Part shown: positions 1 through 12,700 of the stretch, in pieces | Position numbering within the stretch: position 1 is the stretch's first letter | How the letters are laid out: each line of letters begins with the position of its first letter | Assembly: GCF_030936135.1 (NCBI RefSeq) | Contig: NC_082611.1 | Location: forward strand, 9,811,001 to 9,875,000 | DNA length: 64,000 nt | Direction: 5' to 3' | From: Gavia stellata | Lineage: Eukaryota; Chordata; Aves; Gaviiformes; Gaviidae | Notes under the pieces: generated by a model | The model's input: the letters and a program-made list of their open reading frames with translations, nothing else | What the model was told of the DNA's origin: nothing | The model's database searches: none | Made by a program: the position numbers and the translations under genes

Positions 1-585
1 AATTAAAGTAAGTCAACAATACAAGGTGCATTTCAGATAACAAATAGGAACCTAATGCTCTTATCCAATCTTGTGTCATTTGCTTAGACATGTGCCTGGA
101 CCTTAAATCACAACACTGAACACTTATTGCTTCCAGGCCAACCCTGATCCCACTAGAATGAGTGGGATTTTGTTTCATGAGAACAGGTTTGTGCTCTTAC
201 GTGTGCAGGGCCCATGCTAGAAACATCAAGCAGCACAGCTATGACATGAGATGCTACCAGTGGGCACATAGTTTAATGCGCACATACCGGTCTTGCCAAA
301 ATTATTTACTTCAGCCAAGTGGACAGTATGGGAATTTACCTGAGATTAGCTGGCAGCAGGCTGCAACCTACTTATTAGTATCTCCCCATATGGTGTGCTG
401 ACTTTAACACGCTGTTTGTGCACTACCACGCCCTCCCACCAGTGTCCCCGTAGTAGTTCAGCTATTCTTTACATGGTGTCATCTCCTCTAACGACTCCAC
501 TGATGAGAAATGGTCAGAAAAGGCAAAGCAACCACCTCCCAAACTTCAAGTCTTTTTCCAGTGCTGTTCATTAGCAGGTACTTAC
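1..585. other. TMC5 intron sequence at the left edge
   Basis: No exon encoding the expected TMC5 C-terminal helix and tail could be found here on the minus strand. The short open frames present do not resemble any TMC protein. It is interpreted as intron continuing past the edge. Confidence 0.6.
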
Positions 586-759
586 AGGACAAGTACGGAA
601 AGGCCGAAGAAGAAAAGTTCACTTGTAATTAAGTTATGGTAGATCCACACTACCCATTTTGAGGCAGTGTAATCTTCCAGTATTTTTATCCACTCAGAGA
701 CTGCAGCATACATAGAAGACAAACCTCTGAAAGGACCACATTCTTCTGAAGGTTTTAAC
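586..759 (-). CDS. TMC5: TMC5 coding exon 16 (last exon in window)
   Basis: Encodes residues 641-699: KPSEECGPFRGLSSMYAAVS, then WVVWIYHNLITSELFFFGL. It ends in phase 2 (CT|N) with donor GTAAGT, so at least one further coding exon is required. None was found in 1-585. Confidence 0.95.
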
Positions 760-3700
760 CTGAAAGTGTGAGAAAACAGCTACCTAAAGCTTCATATATT
801 AACCAGTAATTTAGTTAATATTGTGATTTTGTACATCAAGATGCTCGTTAGTTTGCTAGAGCCCTCTGCTCTCTTTGGACCCTCAGGGAACTTCCACCAT
901 CTATGTTTGATTTTTAACTTGGGTCACTCTCCAGCCATTAAAATGCCCACCCCAGTGGGCATTTTCTCTCTCACTATGCAGTGAGAGATAAGAGACCTCA
1001 CTGCGATGGATTGGTACCAAGCCCTGTAAACAGAATCTTGACCTAAATGGAACAAGTCAAACACTGTAGCGCAAGCTACAGCAAATTGAAAATACGGATT
1101 TTCAAAGTTTCACCACAGGTGCTTAAGGGAACCATCATTTCATCTTGCCTTCAACAACATGAGTCACTATAGGTTTTTGGTAACAACAGGATGTGGTGAA
1201 CTAAGGCAGCCCATAGCAAGAATTAACATTTTCAGGTAGACTGAAAAAGGAAAATGTTGCTTGCTTTGAAATTAAACCACTCCAGACAGTCTGAAATTCC
1301 CACTTGCCATCTGGAAATGTTTGCTCTGAGGTATTTCATCCCACCTAGTTTCATGTGTAGCCACCTGTCTGACAAAATATTGAAATCACATGACTGAGAA
1401 TTGCCAAGAAAAAGAAAAGGGGTATCCATGCTGCCCTCGTTACTCTGACCAGAGTAACATGCACATAAACAAAGCAGCTTTAAAATATTGGCAACACCAA
1501 GATGCATTATTGCACAGGTCAGCACTCCCTGCAAAAAAAGCCTTTGAAGTTTGTAAATAATCCAGAAGTTGACCTCAACTGAGTTTTTCCAGGTGTTTCT
1601 CCACTGCAGACCCAGTATGGCCTATAACATAAATAAGTCTAGGAACTAGGAGTAGGTTGCAGAAATTTTTAAGGAGGTGGAAAAGCCAAATTTGCTGTGG
1701 CATTTAAATTGGAACCCAAAACTTCAGTGCAACTTTGTTTCTCCCCCCACTTTCTTAAGGGACAAATTACTGCGTTAACCACATGCTTGCAAACTCACTG
1801 AGCATGTCTTGTTTTCAGAATACAGAACATCTCATGAACATCTGAAACCTTCCATTAGCACTTAATATAGCTTCTTCTACAGAAAAATGAAGATTCCTCT
1901 GGCTGGTATCAGGTTACACAGCATAACCTAGTAGGCTTGAATGACAGTGATCTTCCATACCTCCAGACAGTGACTCCAATGACAGACAGGACTCCAAGGA
2001 AGGAAGGGAAAAACAGCAGGAACATGAAGGATGTTGTCATCTGAGCAGTTCTCCAGACTTTGCGAGGGGGTTGGCAATTCATCATCAGACTGACCTTTCA
2101 AGAGATGAAGGTACACTGACTCTTGGTATGGTGTTACCTGCCACTTCAACTTGGTTTAAGTCAATCCCACTGAAATTGCTGTCAGCAATTGCTGGAATAG
2201 CATCTATCAAAAGTTTCCAAGAACTTCTTTTGTATGAATTTGATAGATATACTGTAGTTTTAGAGAACTTCAAGAATATAGTCTTTAAATATTAAGAGGC
2301 AAAATAAGGTTCTGATGGGTTCCTCAGGACTCTGTTGGGTAGAGTTTGCTTTTGTAGCATATGCAAATCCACCATTCAGGGAAGTTTGAATCAATCTTTC
2401 TAGCTATAGCTTTGTTCTTCTACATTCAACACTACAAACTGTTCAATCACCCAACAAACAATCTATCATTGAGTCATACTACTGAGACAAAGAATTTTGA
2501 AAAGAAGAAATTTCCACCATGATCTTTAGTGAATCACCCTGCTTACACTTAGATAACTTGGGGCAGGGGTGGGGGGGGGCGCGTTGCTGTGGAGTAAGCG
2601 GGAAGCCAAAGTCACAGCCACAGGCTGAATGTCTATATTGACACATGCACTTGTACACTGCTAATTCCCCAGCCTTTAATTTTACTACTTTATCCTCCCC
2701 CCTCTCTAACTGTGCTCTTTACTCCTCCTATAACCCTTTCACACTTTTCCGCTCTCTCAAGTTTCACAGGTTTGTAATTCAAGGGCGTGCATCTAAATTA
2801 TGTTCCTTTAAAGCACACCCCCCTCCTCCTGCAAAACCTAATCAACCAAACTGCTTCCCTAAATGCAAAACCCCACAGCCTCCAGACAAAACCAGTACTT
2901 CAATGCAATAAATCCTGCCCAGATTTCAAACGGTGTATTTTATGATGAATACATGTAAAGCTTGTTACCTTTTTCACATAAAATACTATAGACAATGATA
3001 TCATCTGAATACCAGGCAGCAGAGGTGAGAAGAGGATACCGATCCTACAAGAAAGGATTTATAAGAGAAAAGTTAAATCTTCACTATTTACTATACAGCT
3101 CTCAGTGCACTGAAAGCAGAAAATAATCACACTAACTTCATATACAGTCAGTGTTTGGTTATTTGGAAATGTAATTATATTAACATTGATCCTGTAACAG
3201 CAAGTCAACCTTTAAAAATATGCAACTTCAAACATACATATCCATGCACACATCTGCAAAACTCTCCTGTAACTGGAGTAGCGTACTCATTCTTAGAAAT
3301 AAGGCATCTCTTCCAGGGTTTAATACTGAGACTATTTCAACAGGAACACCATTCCAGTGGGGAAGAAAACAAAACTCTAGGATGTTCCTTTTATGGGTTT
3401 CTCCCAGACCAGGTGGCCAAGGGTGAACTACTGACTAAAATTATTTTTATTACCTGCACAGTTAAAGAGAACTGGCAAGTCACAATCCTTACAAAGGTAC
3501 TCAATATATCATATCTCTCAGGCATTTATCCTGTTCTTTCCCCTATGATGTGAAGCACCCAGAAATGTCTGAATAAGAACGTTCCATGGTATTTCTAAGT
3601 GCAGATGAAGTTTTGGCCATAAATGCACAACTTACCATGTCAAAGTCTGTGCATAGATCAAATCTAAAACATTTCGTCCAATATCAAATTCTGGCAGCCC

Positions 3701-6700
3701 CAGGCTCACACAGACGGTAGTTCCAATAATTCTGAGGGAAAACAGCAAATACAGCACAACAGCATTTGCCAAATGATAAAACCCTTTGTAGAAATCTCTA
3801 CAAATGACCTCCTGAATACAAGCAATGACAAATTACTCAGGGGCTGCATTAACCACATGTCATGCAAAGCAGCCACAGCTCATTGATTAGACAGCACATC
3901 CAAAATGAAACAGAAGTTGGCAAAAGCAAATTCCCATAACACACAGTAGGGGCAAAATAAGACCTAGGATATTTTTCACGCAACTCAAAGAAAAGAGAGG
4001 GAAAAAAAATGTTTTGTAACTATATCAGAAAAGTATGCTTATGATTAAACAGTTGAAATGGCCTCAGTACAAAACTGTAACAGCTTTTCAGTTTCTGAGT
4101 CTTGAAAAATTTCAGGCTCAATCAAAGAAACGAATCTTGTAGACTGATACTTTTAATATATCCTAAAGTATATTCTACTTTAAACTAACTGAGGTTGTAA
4201 GTCCCTGAGACACACACAGGTAAGCAAGTACCCAGAGGATTCCTACTGAGGGCCAATAATCCCTTTTTATCACCTCATTTTTCCTGAGCTGGGAAGATTC
4301 AGTTTCTGCTTATTGTAGCAAGAACAGTAACTAGTTTAGTAACTATCCCATCTCTCCTTGAATACAGGTCTTGGTACCACCTGATCAGCTGCATCATCAA
4401 TAATGTTTCAGGGCTGGGCTTGTAGGGGGTTACTCTGAATACATGCAAATAAATACGAGTAATTGTACTTCTAATCTTTCACAGCTGTAAACCTGGTGCT
4501 TTTGCACAGCTTACTGGAAGACATTCATCACAGCTGACACTGCAGTTTTGGTACTGTGACCTTTTGCTGGGAGGCGGTTTCCTATCTGAACAGAAGGAGG
4601 ATTAAAGTACGCTGGCAAGAGCTGTGGAGGGAAAGTCTTCAAGGGCTTCTCAATGTTGTTTTGTGTTGCTTTAACATAAAGTTAACAAAGTTCTACCTTG
4701 TAAACCAGTCTTGTTCACATCATATACAAAAGGGCAAACAATGGATCTCCTACCCAAGTATGGCCAGGAACCCTAAACGCTCCGTAGAGCTGGCAAGCAC
4801 TTAAATACTCTACTACCTTAAGTCATAAATAATGTTTAGCAATAGGAAGGTAGACACAGCAGATGTCAGAAGTAAATGACTTTTTGCTTACATGCTTAGC
4901 TGTATCCACATTCAGTTAAAAATACTTTCTCACTTACCATGCTACAGAACTCTACACTTGAGAGTCATATTACATCCTTAATATGACTGATTAAAATAAG
5001 ACTTTAAACTTGTGTGCACTCTGTAAAGTGACATAACTAAGAGGAAAACAATTACAGGGGGACATACCAAGGAAAGCCAGCAGTATGCCTGTGCATATGC
5101 AGAAAAACAAGGTTTTCTGCTTGAAACACTTGGTCCTTTGTCACCCCGTTCAGGACATCTAAGGGAGTACAATGTGGCTTCCTCCCTGCCTGTATTTCCA
5201 TCTCCAAAGGAACAAAGGACACATTGGGAGAGTAGAATGGTACACACTCTGACCTCCTCCTAAGAAGGAGCTGCAATATACACCAGGCATGTACCCAGAG
5301 ACCGTGCCTGGTAGAGAAAACCAAGGAAGCTTCAGTGGTGCCACAGCCATGCTTCTGTTGGACTTCTCCTTTTCTCACACTAGAAAAAAGACCGTGTCTT
5401 TGGTTAATACAAAAACAAGATTAGAAAAGTAGTACTAACCTTCGTAAAAACTCTCCGAAGAAAGAGCCAAGCGAACAAAATATGAAGTCAACCAGAACAA
5501 GACGATAGATATCTTGGCCAACCAGAGTTTCCCAGCACTTTAAGAAGTAGGAAAAAAAAAAAAAAAAGCATACCTAGAAGTCAAAAGTCATGCAATTCTA
5601 ACACTGCTCCCAAATGCCTGGGCATCTGAAACTCGGGCTACAGATCAAAGTTTTGCTAACACGATTAACTTTTTCCTACAGTTCATTTCTCTAGAGATGC
5701 TAATAAAAAAATGCTGGGGTGGCAAATTCAGCTTTCCAAGACACCACATGTACTTCTCTTAGCTGGAGCAAGCTGCTGATCAAGGTGGTTCCTAACCTGG
5801 CATTGTAAGTCAAAAATTTGTATTTTTGAAGCTTTACCTGTGACTCTGATGCAGCCACAATGTTAAGCCAGTAGTAGCACAATATTCCAACAATTGATAT
5901 CTTCAGGATGATATTTCTAAAAAGAAAAAGTAACAGTAACTGCATTGACAGCTGGTCCATAAGCCCACTGGAGGGAATGATGGCAGGATGACCATTGGTT
6001 AATGTGTAACATTACCTCCTTTTATAACAACAATAGCACTGCAGAGTGCCAGAACTAACAGGAGCTCTCTTTCGAGCTCGGGAGCAGTATTACTCTATTG
6101 TCCTGGCAGAAGGGGAGCTGGGCATGACAACCTTGGCACAAGCCTCTGCTAAACAGGCTGATGGCTGGGTGTGTGGGCTCCACAGGGGAGTGAAGTCTGA
6201 GGGGCAGCAGGGGTTACGTGCTGTTAATTCCATGCATCTGTAGTGAAGTAAGACCTCTGCACTCCTCTTTCCCCTTCCTTTCCCTGGAGGGCCAACAGCC
6301 CAGGGCCATCTAGGGAAGCTGCAAACAAAACCAAGCCCAGTGTCACAGTGTGCCTAATTGAGAGGGAAACCATATCCCACTCTCATGCAAAGATGTAACA
6401 CTCCAGAAGGCTCACAGAAGACAAATAAAACATGGAGGGAAGAGTGTACAGAAGCCTTTTGAGAAGATGAATTCTCCATAGCTCCCTACTGCCCACCACA
6501 CCACCTAGACACAGCTTGCTGTCAAAAAGAAGATTCAGACAACTTCAGGCGAAAAGCACTAAGAGATGGTAGCAACAAATACCTTGTAATAGTGACATAT
6601 ATCTGATGTCCAGGAGTCTGAAATCTCTCCAGGTGTCCAAGCCATGAGTAGAAGAACGGGATGAATGCATTGAGGAGAGACGCAGCAATAGGTAGCACCA

Positions 6701-9700
6701 ACATGGCAGCTTGGCTCTCCAGGTCATTTTTATGACCTTTCACAAAGAGCTTAGAGAGGAAAAACAAAAAACCAACCAATTTAGAGCCTTAACCAAAATG
6801 CTGCCTCAAGCTGTGTCCACGGAGAAGACACTTGGCACACCGTCCTGTATGTTTTCAGGTTAGAGGCTATCATGTTTTATGGGCCCGGCTATCATGTTTT
6901 ATGGACCCATGTCCAGCAGCACAGCGACCCTCTCCCCTTCCCCCACATTACATGGGACCAAGGGTAGGAGCTCAGCTTAAGAGCAGCTCCTAGGCAAAGG
7001 AGAGGCAGGCCTTGCTGAGGCTTCTTCTTGCTGTTTCTTTCAAGGTCACCAGCTGCACTATCCCTAAGCTAGCCATGAGCTCAGGCAAGCAGCTCCTGGG
7101 GTGAGGGGGGAGATTTGCTCAGACCCCTCAGGTCCTGCGCTCTTGCCATAGTGCCCACTGGTGCAAGCCTTTGCAAACCAGCTTTTTAGGTACAGCAGAA
7201 TTTGTGTTTGCATTGGCAGAAACAACACCTATGCTTCCCTATGGTCCTAGTAGTGAACAGACTCCTGCTTGCACTCAGTATAAGATACCCATGAGGAAAA
7301 ACGCATCTCCAAAAACAGACTGCAAAATCTGTCCTTACCTTTAGGTTATTAATGGAAAGGAAGTAAACACCAGCACAAGCAGCTATTGCTGTTCCCAGGG
7401 AAGCAACCCAAGAAGCAAGATGAATAACAATACGAAGTGCTCTCTCTGTTACAGAAAAATTTAGAACTTCTCTGTTTACTTCAGTGAGGTCTTCCTGCAA
7501 GGGAACAATTACTAATGAAGAATTCCTTAGTCAACAGCATAAAGCAAAACTTGTTTCAAGTAGTTACTTGAAAGACTGAAAGATTATTTCTCTAGAAGAT
7601 GGGCAGAGTAATATCCTGGGAACATTTACTGGACAACACTGTGTTCCTATCCTAAGTCTTATCTCTTGACAGTTACATTGTATTTCACAGATAATATTAT
7701 AAGCCGGCCTTTTGTTTACAATATGATTAAATACCAGGAAGGAAAAAAACAGAAGAAATATTCTGTATGGCAAATATTTAATAGTCACAGAGATCCATGC
7801 AATAGAACAGAAGCATACAAATATTTATATGTAGCTTAAAGAGAAAAGAAAAACAAGTAGCTAAGCCAACTCCAGGAGTTCAAATCAAATGAAACTTAAC
7901 AGTCAGGAAGACTTAAGACTATAAGGAACAGGACTAGCACGCTTGAGTCATTCTGCCAGAGAGTTGTATGTGCATACACAAATTTGTATGCACAAATAAG
8001 TCTCTAGCAGTGACTCATGCATGCTAGTTTTGTACCTTTCTACCTTTGTGTACCTCCTGTGTTTTGTACCTTTATTTGTGTGCTGAGATTCTTTTGTTTC
8101 AGCTTCACGGCTTTTTCCTTAGTTATATTGAAGTCCCAAGTGCAGAAAAGTTTGCTAGCATTTCCAGAGTATGTCTGAGCGTTAATGAAGTTCCTGCAGA
8201 AGGATTTTGCCATGCTGCAATGAAAATTCAGTTTGTGAGATGTGTAATGGGGAAATACATCAAGTCTGTACAGCAGGGCAAGAAGGGAGATTTGTCAGTT
8301 TTCCTGTCCGGTCCCAAGGCTACTGGACCTCTGTCAGAGCATGTCACATAAGATGACATGGAAAATAAAAAGTTTTATGTAAGAAACTACTCTCACATTT
8401 CCTTCTCCTAGTTGTTGCTGCCAATCTTTACCTCTGGAAGGCCACATCAATACCAGAAGATATTAGGAGCAACAGCTTGCAAAAGGGGGATCATGATATT
8501 CATTGGTTTGAACTGGGATTCTCTGCATGTCCCTTAATATTTTGCAGTTATTCTTCATTTGTCTAATAAAGGTTTGATTTCTGGAGACTGTCTTTTGAGC
8601 AGAAACTTCTACTTAAACTTGAGACTTGGAAATAAGGATTTACAGAAACATACCAACCATTGACGGGGTGGGGTTTTTTGTTGTTGTTGTTTTGGTGTTA
8701 GGTTTTTTCCCTTAATAGAAGTGAAATAAGAATATATAGTTTACCTGAACAACAAGATAAGAAAACAGATGACAAAATATATTCCAACGGTGAAAATATA
8801 GGCCAGCTGCATGTTGTAAGATGGACCATTCTCTATTTTACTGATTGTAGCGTTGGTGTAAAAACCATAGTAGAGTACTGTTTGTTGAAAATAACCCTGA
8901 AAAGATAGAAAACATTCTGAATGATGTCCATATCACCTGCATATGGTGGGAAGTATCATCATCTGAAGCCTAATAAATCGAAGTGGGAGCTGTTTCATTC
9001 CCTACTGTGAAATCACAGGTGTGATTAAACTTCTAAATATCAGACCCTTTGTTTTCCTTCTATCAGCTAAAACCTTCCATAGTTTTGAGAGTTTCTAGAG
9101 ATATATAAATGACTTGTATCCTTAAGATTCATGTGGGATGGTCGTGAGCATTCAACACCTTTGCAGGATTTAGTCTTTTCTGAAAATTCCTGAAGAGGGA
9201 AAGGCTTAATTGCTTCTTTCTTAGGAGCAAGGTTCTGTACCGACAAATTGTATCAGCTATGAAGGAACCAGGAAGGAAGCACGTGGCATTCAACACCAGA
9301 GTTACTACATCATAGCTGAACTCCTGCAATGGTGACTGTACTGTGCAAAGTTAAACAGCTTTACACAGCACTTTAAAAGCTATTTTAGAAGGAAAAGGCT
9401 GACACCTTTCCTCTTTAAAGAAGATCTCTTCTCAACTAAGCATTAGTAAAAGCAGCTTTTTAGTAAACAGTGTTGTTTATTTACTAGAGAAATCCTTTAA
9501 CAGCAATAAAATTGACACATTTTTTACAGTAAAGAAAAAAAAAAGAGTAAGTCATCTTCTCAGATTAGTAGTATTCATCAACTAAGTGGAGTTAAAGCAG
9601 TGCAAAATCTTCCCTTAAAAACAGCCTGGGACTTTATAACTCGAATGTAAACATCTCCACACAATGAAAAGATTCTCCTGTTTCCAGGCCCCCACTGAGT

Positions 9701-12700
9701 TCAGTGGGTCGCCACAGAAAGATCTGTGTGGTCCTTGGAAGACTAAAGCTTTGGAAAGAAGAAAATTCACAGGATCATATATGGAAATCTGCACTGTATT
9801 TTCAGAGGAAAATTAGCATGGGAAAAACGTTTTGCTGAAGACTATTGTGGCTATCTCTGGAAGGCCTGGCTTCCTTTGTGTCTCTTTCTGAAAGAGTGAT
9901 GAAAGTTTTGAAATATTGCTGAACACAGCAATCATCTGCAGTGAGACAAATGCATCAGAATGAATTCCATTCATCTCAGTCTGAGTCAATGTTGCAGCTT
10001 CTTTTTCAAATATGCACTAAATATTATTTCTAGTCATGTAAAATTCTAACTCCATCTCTTAATAAGAAATACTAACTTTTTTACTCTAACGTGAGTTTTT
10101 AAAGTAGATCTGCTGCACGCAGTACTAATACAAATCTGTTGTTACATACTTACAGCTCCAGTGAACAGCTCCAGACCCGTGAATGAAAGGTTATTTGGTT
10201 CTGCTGCAACAAACTGAGGGATTGTGATGAAACTGAAGTTTATGAGGAATGAGAAGATATTGAAAGTTAGCAGCCACTTCAAGAAAGTAAAATAAGAAAG
10301 AACACTTGTTCCAAACTCAGCACCAATGATCTTCAGAGTCTTGTGCCATAACTGCAGTAGGTGAAAATATTCTGACAGGCTATTTCCAAATCGCCGAAAT
10401 GACTGAAGTGCAAAAGAGGAGAGAGAGATTAATCTCAGCAGCAGTCTTAAACAGGACTCAAATTCACATAATAAAGCCTCACTTTTTTTACAGTTCCATT
10501 TTGATGATAAGAACTGATTTCCCCCACTACATGGGGGGATGCTTAACTGGTGTTCCTAAGTGCTACCATAACGCAAGTCATTTTTAATGAACACTGCAGC
10601 AATTAATTGGTTCTTTGCTAAGTAACATAAAGCAAGATACCAGATACCGCTGGAGACAGTGATAACATTGCAGCTGAAGTTGTTTACTCTATTGTGACTG
10701 ACAGAAGTTTCTGACACTTACCACTACTGTTCCCTGCAGACACTGTGTGCAGCAGGAAAGCTGAGCACTGCGGTGCCTTGATTTTTTTGTTATTTCGTTA
10801 AGAACTTTATTCCTGTGGAAGAGCAGGGCAGGGAGTGACAAGCGCTATAGTATGGGTTGTAATTAAAACAAGAAGCTGCTGCAAATACAGTTTCACACAT
10901 GTGCACATGAACAGAGTTAATGAAACATGGAGATGTTCTTCTGGTTCTTTTTCTATTAGCTGATACCATGGCTCTTGTCCATGCTATGACAGCATGTTCT
11001 AACCCCTCCACTGACTCACTCTGGGAACAAAATTTAAATATATTCTGTGAGGAGACAAAAAGATGGTTGAGACCATGTGGTCTCTTCTCCATTTTCAATG
11101 GCCAACATCCAAGTTTCCTTTGAAAAGAAACTGCAAGTCATCATTCATAATCAAACCTCAAGGCCTTGATATTCTTTTTTATATTACCATGAGAGATTCT
11201 CCTCACCCAGAGAAAGGACAATGAACCATCTTAAACTATTTTCCCTTGGAAGATGTTAAATTTTAAGAAGTGCATTAAAAAGTACTTTCAGTTCTTTCAA
11301 AGTGATAAACCAAAGCTGAGCAGATGGCAAACACTCATACTTGATAGCTAGATGTTGAAAGTATAGTGTTTGTAATACTAAACAGATAAACTTTTATTTT
11401 TACCTGATCTCTCTTTTTTTTTTCATGGTCTCTGGCATCTTCTGGATTGCTTTAATCCTTTCACTGGTGGACATACTTGCAAGATTTCCAACTAACTTTT
11501 CCTCTGCATAAAACCCATGAAAAATCCAATTTTTTGGATAATAATACAGTAGTTCTTATACAAAATCCAAAACAGATATAACAACATTCCCCATTTTCAC
11601 TGCTACCAAGATGTGGCAATTCTGAGACTTAATAATACTCCCCAGAATATCCTCAGCTCCATCAGTGCTCTAATACAGATGTAAGTAAACAGTACAACAC
11701 TTAATGTTAAAAAACAAGTATCACTTGTCTGATGCTTGTTTAATGTTAGTACAAAGAGCTGCAATATAAAGGAAAACAAAATATTGACAAACTCCAAGAT
11801 TCTCGTCTATAGCTTGATCACTGTTTGATAGTTACATTTCTATGATGCTACATATTGACTTGAAAGCTAAACTTTTGTTTTATTTATTCTATAACTTTAC
11901 TTTATGTTAGTGCCCAAACTTGGCACTACCTATGAAATAGACAGAACTGTATTACTTGAAAAATCAGGCTGTTTTCACATAGTTGGAATTTGATGCTTAT
12001 TCCAGACACAGTGGCTGAAAACAATCCATTTGGCCAAACAAATTCTAATAAAGAGTTTAGATTTTCTTTCTACAATTTAACACATTGTCACACTGCACTG
12101 TGCTTCATTTATCATGGGATTTTAGTGTGCTAGTAGAGTATAAAAGATTAATCACTAACATTAACACAAAATCAAGTTGCTCCCATAACCACAGAAAGAC
12201 TGTACATGCAATTCTGGTGATAAACCAAGAATAGTATCAACCACACCATCCTTGTGCAAGATACTATTTAATATTGAACCACTATCTAAAATCCTACCTT
12301 CTTTGCACACTGGATCTGTTTCAAACAGGCTGGAAGAAGTCATGAAGATCTCCTCAGGTGGTCTTCTGTTGCATCTCTGAATAAAGCTATCTAAACAACA
12401 TGCACTGTTTAGTAAGCCCAGATACTCCTGACAAATCGACTTAAATTCAAATTTCACTTTCACAGAAACAACTTCAAAGTACACCCTTCAATCTCAATAC
12501 CTACATGCAAACATACAATCCCCCCACTCATTTCTTTCATGGTCATTCTTGACGACCATATGCAATTTTTCAGATACATGCTGGAAGAGAGGTACCGAGC
12601 CCAGTCTTCAGCTGTCATGGAAAACTTTGTCATCTAACCCATTCAGAAATGCACACATTGATTATTCAAGACTTTCTTCCTAGAAGAGAGGTCCTTTCTT

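Noticed and set aside
1232-1534. 100-codon minus-strand open frame within a TMC5 intron
   Set aside because: The translated sequence does not fit the TMC5 protein between exons 15 and 16, which already join in phase; no domain recognised.
8046-8351. 101-codon plus-strand open frame
   Set aside because: It lies antisense to TMC5 exon 8, whose minus-strand translation and splice sites clearly match the TMC family.
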